From contig JALIRH010000038.1 in the NCBI GenBank assembly GCA_023055505.1, forward strand, positions 5,030,327 through 5,094,326: a stretch of DNA of 64,000 nt, read 5' to 3'. Below are positions 47,905-59,031 of the stretch, piece after piece. Every line of letters starts with the position of its first letter. Position 1 is the stretch's first letter. The notes beneath the pieces were generated by a model that was not told the DNA's origin, did not search any database, and worked only from the letters and a program-made list of their open reading frames with translations. Source of the stretch: Callipepla californica brunnescens (taxonomy: Eukaryota > Chordata > Aves > Galliformes > Odontophoridae). The position numbers and the translations under genes were made by a program.

Positions 47905-48713
47905 GAACTTCACCACCTCATGATCACTTCATCCCAATCTGCCCATAACCTTCACTTCCCTAACAAGCCCATCCTCATTAGCAACCCCCCACTTTCTGTT
48001 GGCTCCTCCACCGCCCGCATCAGAAAGTTATCTTCAGCACATTGTAGGAACCATCTGGAGCACGTGTGCCTGGTCGTGTTACTTTCCCAACAAATATCTG
48101 GATAATTGAAGTCCCCCATAAGATCCACTGCCTGAGACTGCGAGGCTACTTCAAGTTGCTTGTAGAAGACCACATCAACTTCCTCCTCATGATGAGAGGG
48201 CCTATAATACACCCCTACAATAGTGTCACCCACACTAGCCTGTGCCTTAATTCTCACCCACAAGCTCTCCACTGGTACATCACCCTCCCCCAGGTGAAGT
48301 TCAATACATTCCAACTGCTCTCCCACATAACGAGCAACTCCACCACTCTGCCTTGCCATCCTGTCTTTTCTAAAATGCACATAGCCATCTATGCCAGCAT
48401 TCCAGTCATGCAAGCTGTCCCACCACACCTCTGTGACTGCTATGAGATGATGGCCTTGTGACCGCATGCAGACCTGAAACTCTTCCTGTTTACTTCCCAT
48501 GCTGTGCACATTAGTGTACAGAAACTTCAGGGAAGCAACAGGTTCAGGTATCCTTAAATGAAATTGAGAAGGTTTCAGGCAAGGAATTTGAAGTGGTAAC
48601 TCCTCTGCAGAGTCCTCATAAGATCCTTCCCCCTTCAAACCTAGCTTAAAGCTCTGAAAACGAGCCCTGCCAGCTGCTGGCCTAAGATCTGCCTTCTCCT
48701 CCGAGACAGGCAA
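47905..48713 (-). pseudogene. CR1 ORF2 endonuclease domain
   Basis: A 253-codon frame (47952-48713) is the APE-type endonuclease that nicks target DNA for target-primed reverse transcription. Visible motifs: N68 in LKFLYTNVHSMG, E95 in AVTEVWWD, GYVHFRKDR, Y169-R171-P172 in VGVYYRP, and D201/N203 in LMGDFNYPDICWE. The last catalytic motif, S-D-H, is present in another frame at 47920-47928, so one frameshift separates it from the rest. The motif residues are otherwise well kept, which suggests a fairly young copy. The protein would lack the reverse transcriptase entirely. Confidence 0.9.
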
Positions 48714-48939
48714 GACCCACCCACAGCCATCAGGCCAGGCACTGAATTAACCACCCCATGATTGAAGAACCCAAAGTTCTTACAATGGCACAAGCCTTTC
48801 AGCCACTTATTCTTAGCCTAAATTTTCCTAGACAGCTCTGTACATCCTTCATCACCCCAGAAGGCTGGGAGGAATACACCACTTGTACTCCTACTCCCCC
48901 ACCCAACCTCCCTAAACCTCTGAAATCCCTTTTGATAGC

Positions 48940-49371
48940 TCACAGGCTTCCCTGAGCCATTTCATCAGTGCCTGCTTGGACTATCAACAATGGATAATAA
49001 TCAGAGGATTGAACCAGACCTGGGAGTTCTTTAGTGATATCCCTGACCTGGGAACCAGAGAGGCAGCACATCTCTCTACAGGTTGGGTCAAGTCTGCATA
49101 TGGGATCCTCCTTTCCCCTGAGAAGGGAATTGCCTGTCACAATTACCCTTCTGTCTTTCCCAGCAGAGGCAGTCTCAAGGCATGGGGATGACTGCCTTGC
49201 CCTAGACCCCATCTTAGGCAGATCCACCCTTGCCTCCCCACGTATCACCTTGCCAGTTTCCAGCACCCCAAACTTATTGCTTAGGGGCACCTGGGTAGGC
49301 AGACAGGGGGTGCACACTTGATGGGAAGCTGGGACTTTTTTCCAACCCTCCTTCATGTTTGATCTGTCCAA
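48940..49371 (-). pseudogene. CR1 ORF1 esterase-like part
   Basis: A 143-codon frame with RVIVTGNSLLRG (residues 75-86), followed by REMCCLSGSQVRDITKELPG and YYPLLIVQAGTDEMA. In CR1 ORF1 proteins this is the SGNH-hydrolase-like esterase segment: G-D-S-L with the nucleophile Ser (S82 here) and a later G-x-N-D block. Here the D of GDS is N, and the G-x-N-D block reads G-T-D-E. Both changes hit expected key positions, so activity is unlikely. A frame break separates it from the zinc-finger part upstream. Confidence 0.82.
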
Positions 49372-49415
49372 CTGTGACAGGACAGGGGGTCCACCACTTT
49401 ATTGAGGGTATGTCC

Positions 49416-49724
49416 CTAGCATCTCTCCCTCTGACCCTCCAGCAATTCACTGCAGCAGTCAACCTCTCGCTCGCACTCCATGATGGCTCCCAGTTTTTCC
49501 ATCTCCCTGAGCTCCACCACCAGGCTGTGCAGCTCATCCACCTGCTCACAATTCATGCAGGTGAAATCCTGGCCACCCTCCCCCAGCAGCAGCAGGCTCC
49601 GGCACTCCCTACAGACAGAGGTCTGAACTGCCATGTTTCTAGGCAGGCCCTCTGAGTGGCTACAGTCTTCTTCTGGCAAGCCTAGCCTGGTGGTGACCAT
49701 GGTTAAATCTACAGTCTCAGACAC
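49416..49724 (-). pseudogene. CR1 ORF1 zinc-finger/coiled-coil part
   Basis: A 102-codon frame beginning at a plausible ORF1 start (MSETVDLTM). It has C38-x2-C41 and C56-x2-C59, a cysteine pattern typical of the CR1 ORF1 zinc-binding segment, then a heptad-like helix (DELHSLVVELREMEKL). ORF1 binds element RNA in the family. The frame stops before the esterase segment, which continues in another frame. Confidence 0.8.
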
Positions 49725-50075
49725 TACCAGTAAGAGAGCTGGTCACTTGAGCAAAAAGGAACAGCACTCATACACCCTGCTATTCAACCCACCTCCCACA
49801 CTTGCTACTCTGGTACTGTATAGGCAGTATGGGCTCTCCTCACACTCTGACTTCCCCTCTCTACTGCTGGTAGGCAGCAACATGCTTTCTCATCTGATGT
49901 GCTGCATGGGCAGAAGCTAGCTCTCCCGTGGGGCTGTTAAAGCCTTGCAGCCAGGGCTCAAGGTCGGAATAAGAGATAAAGAGTGGGTGGTGCCAGCTCC
50001 ACTCCTGGTAGTTAAGCAGTGTGCCCACAAGCTGCCAGCCCTAGCAAAGGCACAGTGCCTTGCTGACTTAAAAAA

Positions 50076-53000
50076 AAAAAACAGCTAAAAATAACTTTTT
50101 GGTAAGCCTTTTTCGCTTTAGATCCCTTGCCCAGTACAGTCTAACTTGCTTGAAGCTGGTCTCCACAGCAATAATATATGTAGTATGTAAATTTCTGCTC
50201 ACAAACAAGACTTCTTACTAGAATTAGGCTAATCAGTTCATGATCTAAATTTAAAGTTAGCTGCAGATCTTCAAAGGAAGGAAGTCCATGAATAACGGCA
50301 TGTAATCTGGCAAGAGCCAAAAGTTGTGTACTTGGGAATGACCTTATCACATTCATACATTTTCAAGGAAAGCTGAACAGTCACCTACATTTGCTGCCTC
50401 GAAGGCTGACCCATTTAAGTTTCTGCATGGGAGGCATCTCACCATTCTGCTTCCTCTTTCAGACTAAAGTGAGTAGTTACTTACCTGTGAGGCCCTATTC
50501 CAAATTTGATGAATTACTTCACAGGCTGACCTGATCCCATACCTGTCTAGAAGACACTGTCTTTTTATTGACCTAATTATTAGGCAGACTGCAACAGTTA
50601 CATATCATAAGATATGTAATATAAATTATGTCTAAATGTGACTGTCTGTAGCTTTTGATTAATAATTCATATTTAAATCATCTTGATTTTTCAAAGTAGC
50701 AATAACTTTTCCTTCAGAAGAGTATCAGAATATTGAAGACAAGAAATTATCTTTGTACTTGTTCAGTTCAATGACCTTTATGATACTAAGTATAAAATAA
50801 CAGGAATTTACATTTCAGATTTTCAAGGACATTGTGAAGTTTAATTTGTGATCATAATTTTCTTTGTAATCTTCTTTAAGAAGAGTTTACATTTGTAAAG
50901 TGATAGGTTTTTGTTTGTTCTCTGAGGCTCACTGAAGTCATAAAAGTGAGCCGTTGGACTGACAGCTCAAATTTTGATCTTAACATTATCAATGACTGCA
51001 GAAGACACAGTGAAAAGTAAAGGATGGTTTTAGTAGTAAGAGTAAGATTATGAAGATTAGAAAATACCAAATAAATGGGCAAAGGAAAAATACTGAGATG
51101 AGAATCTTTCAAAAACATTAAATATGTGTCAAGAAGGAATAGTTATTCTTTTTTTAACATACCCAATCTTTTTCTAATAGCACTCAGCACTGTTCAGCTA
51201 TTTTCTTCAACCTTCAAAGTGGAAAGGAGAATATTTGTTTAGAATAAAAGTTTTTGAGTGATACGTTCCCCATGTTTATTGAGTCAGACATCAAGTACTT
51301 GCACACGCACAGTGGAAAGTATAGTAAAGGGATTTAGACACATGATAAAATGGCCAACCTTCAAAGTAAATAATTTATTTTCAAGGTTGTAGACATGAAT
51401 ATCATTAGAGAACAGGCAAACAGGCAGCTCAGAAACTGCATCTGAAATCAGAGAATACATCAGAGAGGAGTGGTCCAAGTCACAAAAGTCAGACTATGAC
51501 AGCTGACTGAGCTGTAGCCTGTCTAACTGGAATCCATAAATAAGAGACTCTATGCACCGCAGCCACAATCTCACAGAAAACTGTTCCACGCTCTTTCTCT
51601 CTTCCTTAGGTTAGTTCAAGGTGTGATTCCTTGCTGTAGAAACCAGGTGTAAAACCCATCCAAACAATTGACTTATTTCCAACTAGATCTTTAGTTTTTT
51701 ACATTTCGAGTTTCCCTGTCCTAAAGGCTTTTAATCTCTGTTCATGTGAATCTGAACGAGAATCTTCTGATGCTTTCTATTACTTTAAATGCTGCCTCAA
51801 ATTGCTTACTTAAATCTCATTGTTGGATACAGATCAGTATTCATTTTTAATCATTCCCAGATGTGATAGTGGTAGTAAACATCCTGCTTCTCTGCTTAGA
51901 GTAATAATTATAAGCAATTTCTACCTTGGGGATAATGATTTATTCTTGCTATTACTGCAAGCACTATTACCACTAAAATTATTTATTAGTGTATGCTGGT
52001 GCTTTTACAAACTTCCAGAATATCAAATTAAACACATCGAACAACTTGGTCATTGCTAACTCTGTTCAAAGGTAAACTTAACTGGTTCTTTTGCTATCTA
52101 ACAAAGTAAATGAAAAAAAAGTAATGTAATGTTCAAAGTGTTCCTTCTTTACCTCTGGATGTCTAAATGTCTAAAGAGAGATATCTGAGTTTTCTAATAA
52201 TAGCTATTGTTGGGGAATTTGAATCTCCATCCTATAAAATATGTTGTATTTCATTATTTATTATTTATTTTGTTTTATTTTGTTTTATTTTGTTTTATTT
52301 TATTTTATTTTATTTTATTTTATTTATTTCTAAGTACAGAAAAACAGAAAAAATAAGTAAGTTGCTCTTAAATTAATGCATCCTATTTATTTCCATGGAA
52401 ACTACATTAGGTACAAAGAGCTCAATAACTATTTGATAGAGCAAATTCTCAGCTACAAAATACTGTTTTTTTAACATAGTCTTCACAACTACCTATCCAT
52501 TTTTGCCAGCAATGAACATGCAAGAACATACATACCAGGCTTATAAAAATTTGCACCTGTGGAGGTGACCCACTGTTGGAGACTCCACTGTTGAAACACA
52601 CCACCCACTTATCTCACTGCATTCATATCCACTATTTGGTCCCCAGAAACATTCAGCAAGTGTCAATGAATGTCAAAGGGTTCCATTTTTTCCACATGGA
52701 GAGATTCAGTGGCACACATTTGCTTCATATGCACTTCTATCTCAGATGGCATTTTGTCAATCTGCCTCTCTGCTGCCATCTGTTATATGGCAACAGAACA
52801 CAACAGAATGTTGGTAGGAAGGTTCAACCTTTACCTTCATACCACCTATCTGTCAGTTCACGTTGTGGGCTGGCATAATAAAACTGGAGACATTACTTTT
52901 GGATCAACACTTGTATATTAACAAAAAGGTAAAATACACACATTTATTTTGTTTCATATTTCAATGGTACAGACTTTCATTAATAATATTTAAAAAGAAA

Positions 53001-54747
53001 ATGATTCTCCATAAATTTAACACTCTCTTAATTCATAAATTAAATGTTCCTATTTGTTGTGTGTCACACATTTCATGCTTCCTCAGTTTTCTTAACTTCT
53101 TCAACTTAGAATAAGACAGAGAGGACCTTGGCTTTTGACATGATAGTGAGTTTTTTGTCTTTGTATACATATTAATGTTCAGATGTATCTTTAGGATTGT
53201 TTCTTTGAAACAATTGTTCAAATAAATGAAATATTCATAAGGTAAATGATGATAACGAAATAAAGTGTATGGGAAGTTTGTGTCAGTTTTGAAGAACTGT
53301 GTTAAAAAAATAGTGCACTTTTAAGATAGAATTTAAAGTAAAAGAAAAAAAGTATCTTGAAGAGTGAAAAAATTCAGCTTCACCTTGTGCTTAAAATCCC
53401 TAGGAGCAGGACTTACAATTTGTCACTTTATCATTCATGCTTGAAGAACTTTACTGCTTAATCATGTGATGGTCTCTGCCTGAACAAAATGTGAAAGAAT
53501 GAAGAACTCTGTCTTCTTCAACTCTAGAGTACTTCATGTGAGAAACTAGGAGATTTGGTCAATATGCTTTGGCTCTTCTACTGCTTCTTAAAATTCTGTA
53601 AAACTTACTGCAAAATTCGGAAAGTAGTAGTGAGAAAACTCTCCTCCACCAGGAATTTTCAGCCCACTTTTAAACATGATCCATAATTTGATCAAATGCT
53701 CTTGGGCACTATTAAATAGTAATAATGAACTTCACCTAAAGCCCTTAGTAATTTTGTTCCACATTTCTTTCTCTAATTATCCACTATTCCCTATTTATTA
53801 TTGCTTCATTCCTTGCCTTGAGGCCTTCTAAAAATACTAAGAATGATAAATTAAACAATACATTTTGGCACTAAGTTAACCAGTGGGGAGAGTTGTAATT
53901 TAATGGGTTGTCTTCTGAATTAATTATTTCTGAATTATTTAATTGAAGCTTCTAAACAAAATTTCTTGACACTGAAAGCCAAATCTTCCTATATTCTCTA
54001 GCAAAAGGAAAGCCAAAACATTAGAAACCCATCTTTAAATTAAATTCACTATGTGTCTCTGTGCAGATCAATAGATGCTATTTACAGTTATACTTAAATT
54101 TTTGTTAACGAGAAGAATATCCTTTGAAAAGATGCAACATTTTTTTTTTCAGGGTAACCACAGAACTGTAACCACCATGAAAATGACACTCCAGAGTTAA
54201 TTTCATCTCTTTATTTTTTGAATAAATATAGACATTGATTTCCATCTGACATCTTTGTGGTTTTCATACAAAAAAAATTTAACAATTTTTTTGCTGTTAG
54301 AACTTCTTTACACCCTGTTCTTTCCCGCTCTCTAAATCCACTTACTCCTGTTTTTTAAAATAAATATTTTAATTGTTTTTCAGAGCATGATATTCAGATT
54401 AAATGCTAAACAAAAGATGGTATTTGTTTCTGGCCAAGTTCATGTGAAGCAACCCATGCTGAAACTTTGCCGAGACAGAGTACATAAGTCTGTTAGTGCA
54501 TATACTAGATGTGTTTTTCTGTATTGATACTGAAAATCCTTACTAAAGTAATAATTAAACATGTAACACATGACTTTACTGGGACCAACACAAGGAAGAG
54601 AAAATACCTTCCAGCGTAATGCCTTACATATTGCAGGAGAGTGTTCTTTGCTGAACAAAAGATGATGTGATTCCTGCCCTTAATATACATTTGTAAATCT
54701 GAGTTTTACTCTCTGTGTCCTACTATTTTATTTTTCTGTTTGAAACA
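50076..54747. other. unique interval, no confirmed gene
   Basis: No recognised transposon. A minus-strand splice-like pair (acceptor at about 50547, donor CACAG|GTAAGTAA at 50484) would bound 62 nt, but the acceptor's pyrimidine tract is poor. A 71-codon minus frame at 50141-50356 has no known motif. The pentanucleotide repeat is listed separately. Confidence 0.5.
52252..52329. repeat. (TTTTG)n/(TTTTA)n compound repeat
   Basis: TTTTG-type units switch to TTTTA units near 52299. The Phe/Ile-rich frame across it is an artefact. Confidence 0.9.
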
Positions 54748-55594
54748 TTATCATGTCCAACCACAGCCTAACCATACTACTCCATCTCTAACAAACCACC
54801 ACTAAATCATGACACTGAGCACTGCTTCAAATGGGTTTTGAACACATTCAGGGATGGTGACTCAGCCACCTCCCTGGGAGCCTATTCTAGTGCTTAACAA
54901 CCCTTTCTGTAAAGAATATTTTCCTTAGATCCAAACAAAACCTCCCCTGGAACAACTTGAGGCCCTTTCCCCTTGTCCTGTAACCTGTGACCAGTGAGAT
55001 GAGATTGACTCTACTGTCACTGCACCTTTCAGGCATTTGAAGATAAGATCTCCCCTCAACCTCCTTTTCCCAAGACTAAACAGCCCCGATTCCTTCAGTC
55101 TCTCAACATGGGACATATTCTTCGAGCCCTTCACAAGCCTTCTTGCTGTTTTTTGTACCTGCTCCAGCACCTCAGTGTCCTTCCTGTATTGAGGTGCCCA
55201 AAACTGAACACAGCAATTGAGGTGTGGCCTCACAAGTGCTGAGTACAAGGGAGTATTGCTTCCCTAGTCCTGCTCACCACACCATTCCTGATACAAGCCA
55301 GGATGTCATTGGCCTTGACCACTTGCTGACTCATATTCAGCGGACTGTCTGTCAGCACACCAAGGTCCCTTTCCACCAGGCATCTTTCCAGACAGTCCTC
55401 CCAAAGCCTGTAGGGTTGCCTGGAGGTGTTGTGACCAAAATGCTGGACCTAGCACTTGGCCCTATTGAAACTTGTACAGTTACCTTAACCCATCAATTCA
55501 GTCTATCCAAGTCCCTCTGTACTGCCTTTTTACCCTACAGAGCATTCTACCCTCCATCACAGCACTATGTTTCTCTAAGATATTCTAGAGTGTA
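54748..55594 (-). mobile_element. CR1 LINE 3' half
   Basis: Reverse-complemented CR1 from the 3' UTR (TCATGTCCAACCACAGCCTA, CTAGTGCTTAACAACCCTTT) through the ORF2 C-terminus to the region after the F-A-D-D box (GGACCTAGCACTTGGCCCTA). The octamer tail is lost. The right end abuts an LTR fragment starting at 55595. Confidence 0.9.
54925..55248 (-). pseudogene. CR1 ORF2 C-terminal remnant
   Basis: A 107-codon frame with [20 protein letters not shown] (a well-known CR1 ORF2 stretch), then [15 protein letters not shown] and [18 protein letters not shown]. It is the tail of the reverse transcriptase protein, with no catalytic residues. Confidence 0.85.
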
Positions 55595-55825
55595 TGTCAA
55601 CAGTTTACAGGCTGGTTTGTCCTGATTTTGTAATGTATGGGGAAGAGGACCCACAGGTACACACCCCAGGAAAGGGAAAGGGAAAAGGGAGATGGACCAA
55701 GAAATAAAACAGCAGCAACAATCTGAGAAGAAAAACTAACTTACTAAAATAAGATAAAATAAATAAAAATAAACACAAAAAAATACACTCTGTAATTGTA
55801 TTGAGGAGAAGGAATGTAATTACAG
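55595..55825 (-). mobile_element. truncated LTR, same family as 56082
   Basis: TGTCAACAGTTTACAGGCTG lines up with TGTCAATGGTTTATGGGTTA at 56082. CAGGTACACACCCCAGGAAA, GGGAAAAGGGAGATGGACC and ATAAAACAGCAGCAACAATCTGAG follow as in that copy. Similarity ends near 55825, so the U3 part is missing. Confidence 0.75.
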
Positions 55826-56081
55826 AAATGTTATGAGCTAATATTTTAATAACAGTTATTTTATTTTTTAATATGTTATATCATAAAATAGTGCTTTCTG
55901 ACACAAGATGTAAATGATGTTAGATATTAATGAACAATTAATACATGAAATTAGCACTGACTACCATCTCCACTACTACTTATTCTGATTTCTTCAAAAT
56001 CAGGAATATATTCTATGCAATTCTGCTACAGATATCAATGATATCTGTTCCACACTTTGGCCACTTTAACCCCAGGCAATG

Positions 56082-56695
56082 TGTCAATGGTTTATGGGTT
56101 ATTTCGGCCTGGTTCTGAGGGGTGGGGGATGTGCAGACCCACACCCTGGGAAAGGAGAAGGGGAAAAGGTAAAGGGTAGGGATATTGGCCTAAAAACAAA
56201 ACAGCGACAATGATCTGAGGAGAAAAACACATTTATTAATTGAGATATCAGAATGCAAAATAACACAATATAGTAGAATGTAATTGGAATTGAAGTTAAT
56301 AATTCAAATAAAATGAGAGAGAGCGAGACAGAGTATCCAAAGAAGAAAATCTCTATGCTAACACTGAAACTGAGATGGCTAGGGAGCACCCATTGCTGGG
56401 TCAATCCAAAAGGGGAAAATAGCCTTTGTCTCATGACAGGTGAACAGTTTTTATCTTTCCCTCTAAGCAGAAAATGGAAAAATGTAAGGCAGCACAGAGT
56501 CCTCTGAGGTACATAGTTCTTCTCTTCTGAGACAGGTATTTCTGGCACCATCGATGACCCACAGAACTGAGGCACTAACTCTTTAACTCCCAATGTACTA
56601 CATGATGTTGTGATGTGGAATACCAATAACAAAATTTACAAAGCCATGAGAGTGTATCTACTGATTCCAGGTTAATTTTAAGACATTCTTGAATT
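56082..56695 (-). mobile_element. solo LTR, family shared with 19061
   Basis: Opens TGTCAATGGTTTATGGGTTA and shows the same block order as the copy at 19061. The AATAAA signal on the minus strand (TTTATT at 56232-56237) sets the orientation. The right boundary is approximate. The 177-codon minus frame at 56099-56632, the longest such frame in this part, lies wholly inside the LTR and is not a gene. Confidence 0.78.
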
Positions 56696-58956
56696 AAAAA
56701 GGCAAAGTTTCCACATTTTGTTTAATGAGGTACAGAGAAAACAACAACACAAGAAGTACATTAATACATGAGCTAAAATTTTTCATCTTATCATTTCATT
56801 TTGTCCTTGTACTTCCCAGATCCGTATCTGTCCCCTTTAATTTACTAGGAAACTTTCACCAAACATATCAATGGATTTTGTAGCCACTATCTCACATAGG
56901 GGAGAAGAGGCAGAGAAATCCACTTTTATTACTTAATATTCAACATTTTTTGCTGAATACTAAGCTATGAGTAGTGTTACCTTTAGCAGATACCTTCCTG
57001 GCCTAGGAAGAAGATGGAAATACAGTGTTGTGAATCATATCTTTTTGGGCAAGCTAAGCTTTGAGGCTAGGTAATAATTTAAAGCATCTGAAGCTGTAAC
57101 ACTTTACTGACTGTAGCTGTATTGACTATTATCTGAAGCAAGGAAAGATCCTTTGGTCACGGGCTTTTCTTACTGTTGGCCTGGCTGTTCGCTTCAAGCC
57201 ATATATGAATTTCAGTCAGAATTGCTTGGAAGAATTTTGGTTCAAGAGGGGTAAACAAAAGCCATTAGAAAAATGCCCACATCTTTTTGCTGCTACTCTA
57301 TACTAATCCTCTACAATTCAGAATATTGATGAGCCTCAGGATTAAGACAGAAAACATAATTTTTTGCTCTCTACAAAGGCAACAATGAAGGAAGCCTTTC
57401 CCCAGTTTCTAATTTCTAGATAAAAGGAAATGTAACTAAGGACAGCTGTCTGTGGGAGAACTTTCCAGAGAGCAGAGCACAAAAAACAGTAAAAGGGATA
57501 CAGCAAACTGATTTTTTGCAACATTATCAAACTGTGCTTTCTTGCATCTGGGAAGACCCAAGATTTATCAGCGAAGAAAAGAAGGAAATGATCCAAAGCA
57601 CCCAAAGACAACTGAGTGACTTTGCTATTCACAAATTGATAGACTGAGAAGAAGGAAGGAATAAAAGATTTGTCTTGTGAGATTGAAGAGAGGTAATATT
57701 GCTTTTATTTAATTTGACTCATAATGACACCTGCAGCTTTTTCTATTTTAAAGAATTGTTCTGTTCCAGTATCCTATTTTATGTTTCAAGCATATCTTTG
57801 ATCTAAAGCCTGGAAGCAAATACGAAGATTGCCTTGCTGAACAACTTCATAAAATAACCATTTTGCCCATGTTTCTCTGATCTCTATGAGCCGCTTAGAG
57901 GCAATGGGTTGATGACTATCTTTTATTTTGTTGTTAGTCTTGATCATCCAGGACATAATTAGTGATAAACTTGCTCTAAATTGTAAATCTTCCAGGTCTA
58001 GCTGATTAAATCTATACATAATGACTTCAATCTCTTTAATAAGCCTCCTTAATACATCTTCCTTAACTTGAAGTCTGGAAGCTGTTAATCATATCTATTT
58101 TATGTGTAGATGATTTAGCCTCCATTTAACCATCTTTTTATAAATACTTGGCACATGTTTCACAATGAAATAGCTTACAGGGACACATAATATGAGCTAC
58201 AGCCAATAAAATTATCTCATTTTCTGGAAACCAATAACATTTGTCTAAAGAAATCAAATTATATTAACTATACAGGGTAAGTTTAATACATCTTGCTGCA
58301 AAGAGAATAAGGGTAAAGCAGGAAATATATATATATATATATATGTAAACAGTCCGTGTTATCTTTTTAACTATTTCTATTAAAGAAAAAATGGGAAATC
58401 TTCTTTCACATCTGAAAATAATGAACATGAAAATCCTCAAATAGTCAACAATTTATACAATGTCCAAAATAGGCATGTAATTTTCAAACAAGAAAGCCTA
58501 ATCTGACACTAAATAAGGCACAGAAGACTCACCATGTGACATCTATGAATGGATATGTCTGACTAGATCTGTTAATTTTGGAAAGATATTTGTAATTTTC
58601 TTCAGTTGATTTGAAATATTATTCACCAAAAATTGATTCTTTAAAAAAAATTGTAATCTAAACATGAGAAGTTATTTTAGTTCAAATAAACTAACATTTA
58701 AAATTAGAACAATCTGAAGTCAACATACAGAAAAATAAATAGTTTTCAAAGTATTTTTTCACTGGAACTTTTTTATTCCCATATAAAAGCAGTTCCAGTT
58801 TCTGTGTTTAAAATCATAATTCTACAAATACAATTTTAATCTATGTTTTGATGTGGTACTTTGCATCATAGTTTAGAAGAGTACAAGCAGTCGTCTTTTT
58901 TTTTTTTTTTGCTAATGTCCTAAGCTGCCATATGAGCTATTGCTACGGAATCTAAT

Positions 58957-59031
<75 letters not shown>

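Larger units (their letters stand above)
47228..50075 (-). mobile_element. long CR1 LINE lacking the reverse transcriptase
   Basis: The 3' end at the left (ATCACAGAATTGTAAGGGGT, GATCATCTAGTCCAACCCCC) is joined at about 47330 directly to the ORF2 endonuclease-to-RT linker. The reverse transcriptase and C-terminal region, more than 1 kb in a full element, are therefore missing. To the right come the endonuclease (47.9-48.7 kb), ORF1 (48.94-49.72 kb) and a 5' leader that fades out near 50.07 kb. It is the only copy here that reaches the 5' end. The divergence is modest, with a few frameshifts. Confidence 0.9.

Noticed and set aside
47248..49920. Plus-strand frames of 65-133 codons between 47.2 and 49.9 kb
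   Set aside because: They are the antisense of the CR1 ORF1 and ORF2 coding regions.
56099..56632. 177-codon minus-strand open frame
   Set aside because: It lies entirely inside the LTR at 56082-56695. The related LTR at 19061 does not keep the same frame.
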